This document shows, one piece after another, positions 46,957-59,323 of a DNA stretch of 64,000 nt (positions within the stretch are counted from its first letter, which is position 1; each line of letters opens with the position of its first letter). The notes under the pieces were generated by a model. That model made no database searches. It saw nothing but the letters and a program-made list of their open reading frames with translations, and had not been told where the DNA came from. Source of the stretch: Cryptomeria japonica (lineage: Eukaryota; Streptophyta; Pinopsida; Cupressales; Cupressaceae); assembly GCF_030272615.1 (NCBI RefSeq), contig NC_081410.1:114207933-114271932 (forward strand), in the 5' to 3' direction. A program made the translations under genes and the position numbers.

Positions 46957-48837
46957 GTATAATTCATCTATTCAGTTGTAAAGAGTTTCTTTGATTGTGA
47001 TTGGATTTACATATCCTTCTTGCAAGAAAAAACTTGAGATGAAGTTGAGGTGTGTCCTTAGGATGTTATACCATTTATGTTTTCAAGATTGAAGGCTTGA
47101 GGAAATATGCAGAATTTTCCTGGTATTGGACTTGTATGTGGTACTATGCATAGAGGAACACATTGGAACAGTGTTGTGAAATACCTTTTGAGAAACTTGA
47201 TAGTACAACATGAACATTTGGTGTGTTGAGGATAAATACAAAAGGAAAGGTACTGAACACAACAAATATGATACAAAATAGCAATACAAAAGATTCAAAC
47301 ATAGCAATTGACTATCACAAATCAGAGGGTTAAATTTTGTTAGTTGTGCTTGAAGTTTAGCTACATGTGATGCTATTTTGTTTTCGTTTATGTTGTAGTT
47401 GACACCATTGTGTTTGACTTAACTTAAATGTTTGGAATCAGTTAGAGGGAAGAAAATATGTAGATGATGACTGCATATCCCTTGATGTTCAGATTTAACT
47501 GGGAGATAAGGATAGGGTAATGAGTTGGTAAGTTGAGCTTTTGTGAAAACAATGCATCTTCTTTTCCTATTGAAATATGTATATAAATATTAAATTCAAA
47601 GTATAGCAGTAATATAGGGTCTTTTGGGAAAAACTGTTTCCTTTGGTGCACGCTCATCATCCAATGATCTTTATGTTGCACAGTTTTGTTATTGATCCTA
47701 TTTTATGTATACTGATTTGATACTAGCATGTTGGCTTTGAGTGCTGACCTGCATTTTAATTCTTTGATATTTCATCCAACTTAGCCTCCTACATCCAAAG
47801 ATTCCAAACTCTGTTATAAAATTCAAGACACTAGTTGACAAGATCATGGCTACCAATCAGGACCCATTGATATTAGAGCTGTTATAAAACTTCCCTCTTT
47901 TATGAGAATTCCATTGTTGGTTCAACAAAACATTGTTTCAAACACTTACCTTACCAAAAGTACATGCAAACAATGCATATGGGTCTACTTTAGAGCAGTG
48001 TATTTCACTGAATAAGTCTGTCACTAACATCTGGATATGGCTAGTCTATACAAGTGTTTACATTCCTCAAAACTGGCATGCAATTTGAGTTTTGCGCTAT
48101 CCAAAGGTTGTCTTAAACACCAGTTCCAAGATTGTCATAGAATGTTTAATGCATATGAGACAGAAGATTTTAGCTGATTGACACGTCATTGTCAAAGGCA
48201 TTCTTTTCATTGTACACACTGCTACTTTAACTGGATGATCTAACCTACCACCTACTCCATCTTTATGGAAAACAAGGAGCACTGGCCTCCTCTCAACCCT
48301 GAGGAAGGGATTAACATTTTTCATGCCTATGTTGGTGTACAAGCTCTCACTAATGATATTAATGACAAGCTGATGCCATTTTTTTCAGATATGAAATCTA
48401 ACAAGGACTCCAACAGCTTACAGTTTTGCTGGGAAAATAGATTTATTTGAAAAGTGCAGCAGATTCAATAGGAGTGACAAAGTTGATGTTTCAAGTTTAC
48501 AAGGCAAAATTATTTATCACATGGATTATAGAAGAAGCTCTAAATTGCTTGAGGAGGCTATTAATACTGCTCTGCTTTTTTCTCTTCTCAATTGTTTATA
48601 TTCAAGCATCAAACCTTCAAGGACTTATAATTGGAAAAGTAAAAACCTTGTTTTCCCTTCTTTTTCTTCAATGAGTTCTGCTGATATGAACACCCAATAG
48701 TCTGAGAATGAGGGCAAGATGTCATCCCTTTCTGCATAGTTGCTACCATAATATGGTGAACAACAATTATGGTGCTATTTGTCATGGGGCTAGACTGACC
48801 TGCTGCCCAAACAAGCTTTTTCCTTCCTTTGGAGGTC
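46957..48837. other. Non-coding stretch downstream of the AP-4 exon
   Basis: No further adaptin exon, promoter or repeat is recognised. The frames at 47058-47681 and 48097-48863 show no family motifs. Probable intron or intergenic host DNA that received element A at 48842. It should be continuous with 63824 onward. Confidence 0.45.
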
Positions 48838-48865
48838 CAACCTGTTGTGACCATTTCACACATCG

Positions 48866-48882
48866 CCCCATTGCAAATGGGG
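48866..48882 (+). repeat. Conserved terminal hairpin at the LTR start
   Basis: CCCCATTGCAAATGGGG has perfect 7-bp arms and a 3-base loop, about 23 bp from the LTR edge. It recurs at the start of copies B, C, D and E (near 43380, 5030, 2040 and 19005), with small changes in D and E. Confidence 0.85.
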
Positions 48883-49275
48883 ACCCCCTTTTTTCGCTCG
48901 CTTTTCGCTTCGCTTTTAGGATTTTGTTAGTCAGTCAGTTGTCTGGATTTAGGGTTAAGCCTTAGGGTTTTAATTAACGTCTTTTCAAGCCAGAATCCAG
49001 TCAGTTTTGAGAGCTTTTGAGCTTCCTTTTCTAGGATGCAAACTTTGAATGCAATGATTTCGCCAAAATGGTCTATTTTCAATTGGAATTTTGAATGCAG
49101 AGCTTAAATTTGTCTAAGTATTGAAGGTGAAATGTGAATTTTTGTCCAATTGAATATTTTTGACCAAATTTTGACTTTTTTTGATTTTTGATCCCGGGCA
49201 TTGAGAATGATTTGTTTTCGCCTCGTGAATTGATTAAACTTGTAAAATCATGTTATTTTGGCCTGTAGGAGCAAA

Positions 49276-51053
49276 ATCGCTCCTGTCCCTCAGTGAAGGA
49301 CGGGAGCTCGTTTTCAAATATCTTACTATTCCTGCAGAGTCAAGATGAATTTCGAATTTTAAGTGATGGCGAAAGGCGAGATCTTTCCATTGAATATAAA
49401 TTGAAGATTTTCATGAACACAGAAATGCCTCCAGGAGCAAAATCGCTCCTGTCCCTCAGTGAAGGACCGGAGCTACAAATCAAATTTTGTTTTGTCCTTG
49501 CAAGATTTTGACGACTTGACGACTTGAAGATGTCTAAGGGAAGGTGTTTTATCATATGAATATAACTTGAAGAGCAAACATGAAGAAAAATGGTCCAGAA
49601 TGCTAAAATTGCTCCTGTCCCTCAGGAAGGGACCAGGGCGAAGTACATTATAGCTCCCGTCCCTCTCCAAGGGACCAGAGCGATATTCTTCATAGGACAA
49701 AATTCAGGCAAAGATCAAGGCAAGTTTGTGTTTGATGGCAAGGAAAACGATGAAATGAACTCATTGAAGACAAATTGAAGATTTTGAAACGTCAGCAAGG
49801 ACCCAAAATGCCTAGTTCGCTCCTGTCCCTCAGGAAGGGACCAGAGCGATTTTTGTTATGCATGATTTTCTTGTCCAGTTTCAATCGATCCCAAGGCATG
49901 GATGAATGGAAGGGCGCATTACGAACCCGTTGAATATAACTTTGAAGGTGATAAAGTGAAATGAAGACCACAAGAGCTAGAATCGCTCCTGTCCCTCTCC
50001 AAGGGACCAGGGCGATATGATGGTGATCTTGCTTCTTATTCAAGTTTAAAACTGTTCCTCCAAGATCAAGACCTCCCAAGATGAGGAACAAGGAGGCAAG
50101 GACGTTTCAAGGCATTTCAATCAAGCACAAGTTACCAAGGTCATCACATTGAAGGAATTTGCACTCTAAGACCCAGTTCGCTCCTGTCCCTCAGGAAGGG
50201 ACCAGAGCGATATTTCCATAAAGACATGAATTTCAAAAGACAAGCAAGTGTCAAGCTACCAAGAGAATCAAAGGGACGTCATTTCACGCATTGAAGATAA
50301 TTGCAAGTTGAAGAAAACAAGAACAAGCTCACAATGTTGAACTTCGCTCCTGTCCCTCAAGAAGGGACCAGAGCGATATTGGGTATATTGATCAATTTAT
50401 GCAAAAATGACGTTAAGACAAGGCTTCACGAGGTCATACAAGGTTCAAGGCGTCTTTTGAAGGTGATATATCAAAGTTTGGAACGTCCAAATGTTGTCAA
50501 ACAAGCTAAAAAGCTCATATCGCTCCTGTCCTTTGGACAAGGACCAAAGCGATTTCATCAAAAACACTCATACTCCTTCAAAGTCAAGACAAGGCGAGGA
50601 TGGACAAGGTAAAAGGCGCTATTTGGAAGGCAATAAACGATGAACAAAGGTTAGATGTTTACGAATCTAAGCTAGGACATGGAGATCGCTCCTGTCCCTC
50701 TCCAAGGGACAAGGGCGATGTTAGCCAAAACACATGATATCCTTTGAAAATCACGTTAAGATAAAGACACACAAGGTTTTAAATTGCATTTGGAAGATGA
50801 TACAAGGAAAGTTCATATCAAGATGGAGAATTTCAAGCAAAAACCTTAGGATCGCTCCTGTCCCTCTCCAAGGGACAAGGGCGATGATACATCCAAAGCC
50901 ACTTATGCGCACGTGTAAGGCGATCTAACTTGAAGGACCAGACAAAATTGGTGATTTGAACGTGGAAATGAAGAAGTTGAACGTCAAAAATGCAAAAAAT
51001 CATGACAAAAATGGTGAATCGCTCCTGTCCCTCTCCAAGGGACCAGGGCGATG
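49276..51053. repeat. Spaced hairpin array in LTR copy A
   Basis: Twelve copies of TCGCTCCTGTCCCT, a 3-4-base loop and AGGGACCAGAGCGA (arms imperfectly complementary) start near 49276, 49441, 49609, 49650, 49815, 49980, 50176, 50341, 50517, 50685, 50849 and 51016. Nine of eleven gaps are 164-176 bp; the others are 41 and 196. DNA between hairpins is only faintly repeated (TTGAATATAACTTGAAG recurs near 49391, 49556 and 49929), so the palindromes are the conserved part of an old tandem array. Confidence 0.9.
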
Positions 51054-51852
51054 AGGTATGTCTACTCCATTTTCAAAATTTGGCGCTCAAATGAACATTT
51101 TAAATTTACCTTAAATGCTAAGATCGATGAGTTTGAAAATCCTATTAAATTAGCATTTAAAAAAGTTGCGTTTGGCATTTATTAATTATTTTGCCTTGTT
51201 TAAAAATCGAAATTTATTAATTAAAAATCAAAGGCATTTAATAATTAATTAATTAAAAAAGATAAAAAAAATCGAATGGAGCGCTTTAACATGGAGGTCA
51301 GCCTTTATTATCTAATTAAAATCGTTTAAAAATTGATTTATATCACCAAGTCGGCCTTAATGAATGGAAGAGGTGAGCGCTATAAAAGGAGAGTGAAAAC
51401 TATCATTTTTACATCATTATTTTATCATTCAAGTGCGAGCTTTCATCCCAATCAAAGGTGGCGCGAAATTGTGTTTGAAGAAGTGCTAATATCATCCAAA
51501 GGTGGCGCTAATACTTCCAAGGTGGTGCGATATTTGAAGATCACGTCAAGGACAAAGGTGGCGAAATTGATTTCTTGAGGAGATCACGTTGAAGATCATC
51601 TATACCTCAATTTTGCCTAGGCGAATTTTGTTCTTTTTGCATTCTAGAGTTAGCTCTCTATTGAGGTATGGCGATTTGATTTTATTGTTTTATTTATTCA
51701 TCGTCATATTTTAAATTTTGAGTTATTTTAAATTTTGAATTCCTAGCTCAATCGTTTTATTTTAGGAAATGATAACTCAAAGACTTATCATGAAGTTTCC
51801 TAAAATTTATCCTCTAATCTATGTTATTTATTGCAAAATCTAGCTTCTCATT

Positions 51853-54800
51853 ATGAAATGTTGTGTAGGTATGGCGACCCCGAAGGCGGGAGCATCCACC
51901 AGTCGTTCAGCTCTCATGAAAGAAGATCAGAAGACCGAAGAAGTGGAGACCAAGATCGTGTCGAAGTGGAGCCACATTGGAGATACAAACTTAGGCAACT
52001 TTAGCTCGAAGAAGTTTCGAGAGGTCCCTTACATTGGCAAGCCATCACCTGTCGCCCGGAGAATAATCGAGAGTGGCATCATTAAGGCGGCCGGCTTTCC
52101 TCCAGCTGTTCAGTGCCATGAGTTGATGATTGAATGTGCTCGTCACTATGATCCACAGTCCAGAACGATAGTGTCCAATGAGGGAAACACTTTGGCATAC
52201 CTTTCAGAGGAAGCTATAAGTGAAGCTTTCCATCTTCCAGAGCACAGGGACATGATATACAAGAGCATAGAAGGAGCCAGATCAATGTACGAAGATGATC
52301 CAGATGCTTGTCTAAGCATTATCAATAAGAACTGGCTACTCAAAAGCCGTCCCCGTCTGAGCAAGGTCCCGAACACACCGCACAGGATTGATTTCCAGGA
52401 GGAGTACAGAGACTTAATTACCATGCTCAACCGAGTTACAGGAGCCCCTCATGCCTTCTATTTTGAGAAGTGGATGTTTTACTTCATCCAGGTGATTGTT
52501 CAAGGGAAAGGTACGATACATTGGGCTAGGATGATTAGCCATTGCTTGGACGTACAGTTGAGGAGACTCAAGGCTACTAAGTCCTTCCACATGAGTTCAT
52601 ATGTCATCTATGCCTTGATCAGGAGCGTTGAGTACGCAGGACTACCTCACAGAGGAGTGATTGGAAGAGGACCCGGCGAGGTCAGAGCTTGTGATTCCTA
52701 TGCCTACTTGCATCATCCGCCAGGGAGCAACTATAAGTTGGTTAACGATACTTTCACGATGAACATCACCAGGACGTTGCAAGGTGGGATTCACAACAGG
52801 TTATCTCAGGATGCCCAGGAATTCATAAAGAGGTACGGTGCTTGGTTCATTCAGTTTCCCAAGTTCACTTATATTAGAGTGCATGGATGTCCTTTACCTC
52901 CATACATGTTGCCGAGATATCCGACAGACAGAATTGTGTTACTTGAAGTAACAAGACAGTTGGCAGCATATGTGAAGGCATTCAGACACAAACATCAGAA
53001 TGGAGTTCCAGTACCTATCATTTTGGGTAATTCAGTTGAGGTATGTCCTAATGCTTTAGCTATGGATGACGCAGAGAAGGAGTTAGCCTTGTATTCTTTT
53101 TCATCTTTTGCTTTGAGAGAAAGCTTTGATCCACATGGACATTTAGAGGAGACAGTCGGCAGGAAGTTTAGGCATGAGTACCAGATTGAAGATTTTATGA
53201 TGAATCTCTTAGATGATCTTGAAGTGAAACGGAAAATGCATTCTAGATTGCCTTTGGATTTCATCAGGAAATGCAGGATTTACAGAGTGGCCGACCAAGC
53301 TCAGGACAGTGGCAGACATATCCAGTCTTCCTATGATCGAGAAAGCAAATCAATAAGGTTGGATTGGAATGAGCCCGAGGTCATGGATTTAGATACTTTG
53401 ATGGCACCAGTCTTGTCTTGTACTCGCAGATGGGTTGACATTCAGCATCAGAAGTTGAGAGAACAAGGCATAGCCATGACTTTCACTTTGGAAGAGAAAC
53501 CAGCCGAAGGTGAAGCTAGTGTGAGTGAGGGCAATCCTAATCCTAGGAATTCAGGTGAAGGTAACCTTCGATGTGCCAGTGAGGGCAATCTCCATTCAAG
53601 AGGTTCGAAGAGGAAAGAGAGACCTGGAAAGAGAGAGTCTTCCAAGAAGAAACAAGAGGCTAACAGAGATCGATCATCCGGTACTTCTTCTAGACCTGAG
53701 AAGAGAACAATTCAAGTGGAAGAATCCATGGAGTCGATGGTACAAAACGACAGGCAGGAAGAAGGACAGGCACAGCAAGGATCACCAGATGGATCTCTCC
53801 AGGACTATGAGTTAGAAGAAGATAATGAAATGACATCTCCTCCCAGAGAAGAAGAAATAGTGCATAAAGAAATACAAGTTCAAGAGACAAGATCGAATAT
53901 CCCTGATTGGTTGAAAGAAAGATTGACTAAGGTGATCGTAATAGAGGACGAGGACAATGCAATTGATTTAGAGAGCCTTGTTGGACGCTCACGTGAAGTC
54001 ACAGAAAAGAAGAAGGCTACCAAGATGTCCAAGATGATTCGAGATGAGACTGGATCCAGAAAACTGCAGATAGCTACACCGGCAGCAGACAAATATGAAG
54101 GTGAGATCCTAGCAGAGGAATATGATATACAGACTTTTGAGTTAGGACCATCCACAGCAGAGAAGACTTTAGATGATGCTACCGATTCATTTGAAGCATT
54201 GAAAGACAAGCTTAGAGAAGAAATGGAGAAGAATAGAAAGCTTGAGAGAGAGGTCGGTGCATGGAGGACGTATTTCAGTCACATCAATGAACCTTTGGGA
54301 CGTCAGGATCCAGTTAGATCACCAGTGCAAGCATTGCCGCTTCAATCAATCAATGAAGCAGAAAGATTCAAGAACATGGTCCAACGTACAAGTAATTGGA
54401 TGGATAGATCTCATACAGTGGCTATGGAGTTTGTAACAAGGATGATGAAGATTATTCATCAAGCTATCCAGATTCTTGAGATGATCCACAATTTGATGAT
54501 AACAGTAGCTGCATTCGCCCATACCAAGGATGTTATCATTCCTGTCTTGAAAGTTATTAGACACACATCAAGGAAGATTTTAGCGCAGGAGAAGATCTTG
54601 GATGGAGAACCTCACAGTTTGTTTCATTGGTCAACCTTACTCCATATGAAGAATGTTTTCTTCGAAGACATCAATACTAGATGTGGCCAAGTTGAGGAGG
54701 TGATCAATCCGATCCAGGACAGAGTATTTGAGGTACTTCGTACCATTCTTGGCAGAAGGATCGAGGTCGAGACAGATGTGGATATGTAGGAACTAGAGGA

Positions 54801-55092
54801 TAGAATCAAGATCATCTTTTGCAAGGACGCAAATGTTACAGATGAGCAGTATGATCAGATGTTTGCCACCATGCTCCTGATTGAAAAGACGAAGGAACTT
54901 GAACCTTCATGGGACGCAGCTCTTCTAGATGCATTTGATCAGGTCATCCACTTAGAGGAGAGTATGAAGAATCTTCCCGAGATTCCAATTGCAGAAATCG
55001 AAGGAATCGTTTCAAGATTCATTGCATATGCTAAGAAAGAGAATTGGAAAGGGAATAAGATTCTAGATGAAAGGTTGTTACAGATGACATGA
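51853..55092 (+). CDS. Long ORF inside LTR U3 of element A, one in-frame stop
   Basis: 978 codons are open from 51853 to a TAG at 54787, then the same frame stays open to 55092, about 1,080 codons in all. Copy E's homologue is open across the TAG position, so the stop is a recent mutation. MATPKAG at 51871 is an alternative start. Visible parts: a conserved globular N-terminal 500 residues (WARMISHCLD, FPKFTYIRVHG, AEKELALY); three short SEGNPN/GEGNLR/SEGNLH repeats near residue 560; a basic, nuclear-signal-like stretch GSKRKERPGKRE; acidic linkers; a coiled-coil-like KLREEMEKNRKLEREV near 790; and a C-terminal helical part. No known family was recognised. Confidence 0.85.
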
Positions 55093-55194
55093 CATCTTAT
55101 TTCTCATTGGTTTATGTCTCCTAGGTTTTTGTGCCAAATTTAATATTTGGCTATGTATTTAATATTGTTCAGTAAAAAGGAGGCCATTTGTAAC

Positions 55195-55212
55195 AAACCC
55201 TAATTAGGGTTT
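55195..55212 (+). promoter_or_regulatory. Palindromic telo-box in LTR copy A
   Basis: AAACCCTAATTAGGGTTT, perfect 18-bp palindrome of two opposed telo-boxes, 65 bp before the TATA box and 103 bp after the ORF stop. Confidence 0.7.
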
Positions 55213-55276
55213 AGGTGTCATGATCTTGACCGTTGATCTACTTTCAATCTGGACCTTTCATTGTAACTGGGGATGC

Positions 55277-55284
55277 TATTTATA
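55277..55284 (+). promoter_or_regulatory. TATA box of LTR copy A
   Basis: TATTTATA in a core region shared with copies E and B. It would direct the genomic RNA that starts in R, downstream of the U3 frame; the U3 frame would then be carried only by the 3' LTR end of that RNA. Confidence 0.6.
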
Positions 55285-56153
55285 CCCCCATTTTTCATTT
55301 CATTTGGTAATAGTTAATAGTGTAAAAGTCAATAGTTGATGTAATAGAGAAGAGAGATTAGAGTTAGAAGCAATTTTATTTTGTAGCAAGATTGAGTTTG
55401 AAGAGAGAAATTCAAGCAATTGTTGTATATGATGACTTGGAAATCAATAAAATATTGAAGTTATGGTGTTTTGTTGCAACTTTCTTAAGTTATCTTCATG
55501 GTTGTTTAACTTACTTGAATCATGCTCAATCAAAGTAGCTTGTTAATTTGAAGGACATTGTGTGAGACTTGATCTTTGGTAGGATTCGTAATCCAAACCA
55601 CTAGCTTCTTGCTGATTGTAGGAACGCCTTGCGTGGTCGACTGGAGAATACTTTGAATCCCTTAATCTTCAATCATTATTGCATCTTGGGTATGTACCTT
55701 CGTGGTAGTGTCCTTGATCTTTGATGCATTGAATATCATTTTATTACCTTAGAAGATCGCACTAATTTCAATTGAGTTGTTATCTTATGGCAAAATTGAA
55801 GTTGGTTGAATCTTGCCAAGTCTTGTCCATACTAAGTCATCCTTAGGGTTGGATTAGATTAGACCTCTTTCAAACCCTACTCTTTTTTTGTTATTTTTGA
55901 AAAGTTTCTTAAGTTTAGTAAAATCTTGAGCTTTCGGAATACGTAAGGCCCCTTGGAGGAAACAGCAAATCACATCATACCGCTGGAAGCTTGTCCACAC
56001 GTAGAGACCCTACTAAAAGAACCTTGGAGTCTACCTAATTGATCCTTTACGCGAATCTTCAGCAGTTAGAGACTATTTTCTCAAGAGAGGATAAGATGCC
56101 TATTGGTATTTTATTCTGTGTATGATGGTGTACAAAATACACGTCAACAGAAT

Positions 56154-56171
56154 TGGCGCTAGAAGGAGGGC
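56154..56171 (+). other. Primer binding site of element A
   Basis: TGGCGCTAGAAGGAGGG begins four bases after the LTR end. TGGCGC-type sites are usual in plant Ty3 elements; the exact tRNA was not identified. Confidence 0.75.
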
Positions 56172-56245
56172 CCTTTAGTTTCCGAAAGTCCGAAAGTCCG
56201 AAGATTTTGAAAAGGAACACATTGCAAGAGTGATCATGAAGTACG

Positions 56246-58363
56246 ATGGTGTTGCCACATGAAGGATTGAATCAAGTAGTGCAACCAAATTTGCAGATAG
56301 GTAACACTCAAGAAGATATCATTTCAGGGTTGAATCAAGTAGCGTGGAACGCAAGGAGAAGTCAAGTTGAGTATAGCAGAGTCAGAGTTATTTTGGAACA
56401 AGAGGAAGATAGAGCCGAAGAACATCGAAGGGTCATAGCTAGAGAACTTCGCAATCAAAGGAACCCACAATAATCTTCACAAGATTTCACGCTGGATCGC
56501 ATTGGTTCATTCTCGCCCGAGAAACATCAAAGGTTGTTGAGGTCCACACCAGGCATCAAGGATCTAAGTGAACTTCAGTTTACTTCCAAAGCAAAGCGAG
56601 TTAAAAGAGAAGACACTCCCAAAGAGTTCGAATTAAGATTGGAAGGATCTCCTGAGTCATCACAAATTCTTCAAGAGCAAGTACAAGCGGCGATCCAATC
56701 CAGTATCCAGGCAATTTCTCAAACAAAAGGCCAAGCTAGTTCATCAAGTTCAGCTTCAAAAGGTACGATGGCTCAACGTGCTCCACCTCCACCTCCTCCT
56801 CCGCATATACTTAATGGTGCGACTTGGCTAGTCAACAATCCATCACCGTTGGAATTCGCAATTTATCATGATATGCCGAAGAATCCAGAGCACTTTTGTT
56901 CCAAGTTCAATGTCAGTGATTTCCATCGCACAGCAGAAGATCATATCAAGATGTTCGAGGACCTTCTTCGCAACAGACAAATTGAATATGGAGATGTAGC
57001 ATGTAGGCTTTTTCCCTACTCATTGGGAGAAGAGGCATATTTTTGGTTCATTCATTTGCCTACAGGGTCCATCAGGACTTGGGACGCGATGAAAGATGCA
57101 TTCATTGCTAAATTTGGTATCCCAACTACACCAGCTGAGTTATATAGACAATTTGTGGAGGTTCGAAGAAGAGAGCATGAACCTATTACTTCCTTCAACA
57201 ACAGATTTCACCGCGCATACACAATGTTGCGTCCTCCTTATCTCATTGCAGATCCAAGAGAAATTTACTATGGAGCCTTAGATCATCTCACAGCTATGTT
57301 CGTAAGGACGCATCCTACTCCGAATGATCTAAATGCAGCCTATGCAAAAGCCATTGAAGTAAGTAAGCACATGGGGCAGAATATCACTGGGCCATTACTA
57401 CACATGGGACCTGTCGCGGCACCGAACCAGATGCAGGCAGTTGGTACGGCCTTGGCCAACCAAGCTCCAGTCATGAATCCAATTCCGCAGGCAACTCATC
57501 CGAGCGTACAACCGACAAATCAGTTGGTCCTTCACCCTGGAGCCCCAATTTCTCAAGCTCCACCCGCACAACTTGTGTACTTGCAAAATGCCACAAGCTC
57601 GTCAAGGACACAAGAAGAAAAAGACGAAATGAAAGAACTGATTGAACAAGTCAAGAGGCTATCGACCGAGGTGACCCACCTGAGGAACCAGAATAACCAG
57701 CTCCAAAGCATGCAGAGGGCCAACCATGGCCAACACACGAACAATCAAAATTTCCAAGGGAACAATAATCAATGATTTAGAAATAACTATCAAGGAAACA
57801 ATAGTCAAGGCTTCCAAAGGAGACCATGGAATACGGCTCCCAACAATGGAAATGTGGTGACGCCTCTAGACAACCCACCAAATTCGTAAAATCAAGAAAA
57901 TCCTTCTACAAGCAAAGTGTTTTTAGCCGAAGCAGCCTTGTCCAGTTGGTGTAGACTCCACAACACGAATCAACATTCCGAGTTGCAGTGTCCTGAGTTC
58001 AAGATTGCGGCTGACATTTTCCAACAGGAGATGCGCACCACTAATCCACCTGAAAATCCTCCCACGACAGGATACGAAATTGTTCCAACCACGCAATATG
58101 GTCAAGCCATGATTGTGGAAACCTGCAAGTATTCACCAGAGAAGATTAGTCAAGTACAAAATGGAAGATTTCTGCCAGAGTCAGCTAATGGACCGATGGT
58201 ACCACCAGGATCTCAATTCCCACCTGCATCTGCAAATGGACCTGTAGAGGATTCAGAGTATTATTTTCCACCATTAAACGACAGTGTCCTAGTAGAAGGA
58301 ATAAAGGAGGTATTTCACCAATCATCAGGAGGTGTGAATCAAAGAGTTTATCACAGAAATTAG
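56246..58363 (+). pseudogene. Element A gag region (three internal stops, closed by a TAG)
   Basis: One frame from MVLPHEGLNQVVQ carries stops at 56471, 57773 and 57887, and closes at the TAG 58361. The central part is the Ty3 gag domain (about 56850-57370): HRTAEDHIKMFEDLL, then EEAYFWFIHLP, then WDAMKDAFIAKFG and RREHEPITSFNNRFHRAY. A Pro-rich stretch precedes it, and a predicted helical QVKRLSTEVTHLRNQN follows. Near the end is a CxxHxxxxHxxxxC-type zinc motif WCRLHNTNQHSELQC (about 57948-57990). Gag forms the particle in intact relatives. The stops are single-base changes in an otherwise clean frame. Confidence 0.88.
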
Positions 58364-59323
58364 AGGAATCAAGAACCTCTAACTACGTCTATCCCTCCAA
58401 ACAATTTCTCAACTCCGCCGGATCCCCAAGCCAGCAAGGTTCCAGAGTACCCGCAGAACACACAAGAATACAGACCAAGGAATATTGCACCTCCCGCGGG
58501 AAATGAAATGAAAAGATTGGCCGCGCTGGTGTTGGATGAACTTAAAAAAGTTAAAGTGAGTCTACCACTCTATGAGTTGCTCAAAGTTTCAGAAATCAAA
58601 GATGCAGTGATCAATAGCCTAAGTGAGTCTAGTACAGCTAGGTCAAATGTTCAAGCTACTATCAATGTGACCCAAGAAGAAGCCGATCCCCAAGGACAAC
58701 CCGAACAAAATGAGTGCATGGTCCAGACCATAACCTTCCCAGCCAAAAAGGAAGATATGTTGGAAGGAAAAATATTACTCAAAAGGGGCGAAACTAGGAA
58801 GACTCAGCCTACCATCATGGAAGGCCTCGCTACTAATCAGACTCTTCCAGAAAAGGAAGTCACAACTAAGAAAGATGTGATCAAGAAAGGAAAATCCACA
58901 AACAAAGCCGATCACTCAAAAGAGGAGAGTCTAACAAAGGATGATCATTCAAAGATTAATGAAGTCAAAAATCAAGAACACAATGGCGATTCTTCAGCTC
59001 CTTCTCAAGGAAAAGACGAACCGGCCCCGTTCCTGCTATCAGTTAGAATATTTGGAAAGTTATTGCACAATTGCCTTTATGATTCAAGAGCTTCCAGTAA
59101 CGTGATGCCCCTGGCTGTCTGTCAAAGACTAGGTATAACTCCCGCTCCTACCAAGAGAAAAGTCACTCAGCTTGACAAGACGGAAGTTCCAGTCATGGGT
59201 GAATTAAACAACATTCATATGCAATTGGCCGCAGACCCAAGAGTCCAGAATTTCATAGATATATCAGTAGTGGATATTCCAGATTCATATGGGATGCTCC
59301 TAAGTTGAGATTGGTCACGAAAA
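58364..59323 (+). pseudogene. Element A protease region
   Basis: The frame continues from gag into a charged linker and the aspartic protease: APFLLSVRIFGKLLHNCLYD then SRASSNVMPLAVCQRLG. The family active site is D-S/T-G-A-S; here Gly is Arg (GGA/GGG to AGA, about 59088), which should abolish activity. A TGA at 59306, in the place where relatives have Arg before DWS, separates it from pol. The enzyme would cut the polyprotein in the particle. Confidence 0.85.

Larger units (their letters stand above)
48843..56149 (+). repeat. 5' LTR of element A (7,307 bp)
   Basis: Starts TGTTGTGACC and ends CACGTCAACA. Order: terminal hairpin (48866-48882), hairpin array (49276-51053), long ORF (51853-55092), telo-box palindrome (55195-55212), TATA (55277-55284), then about 870 bp of R-U5. 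The start is supported by the target duplication and by shared termini in four other copies, the end by the duplicated 32-bp tail and the primer site. LTRs of this length with an internal frame are unusual; most plant LTRs are 0.2-2 kb. Confidence 0.9.

Noticed and set aside
49276-51053. Hairpins as bacterial-type terminators or tRNA genes
   Set aside because: No U-tract or cloverleaf is present, the stems contain mismatches, and the copies are phased in an LTR of a eukaryotic element.
51853-55092. The U3 ORF as an envelope gene
   Set aside because: No signal peptide, furin-like site or transmembrane segment is visible; the protein is charged and has nuclear-signal-like stretches.
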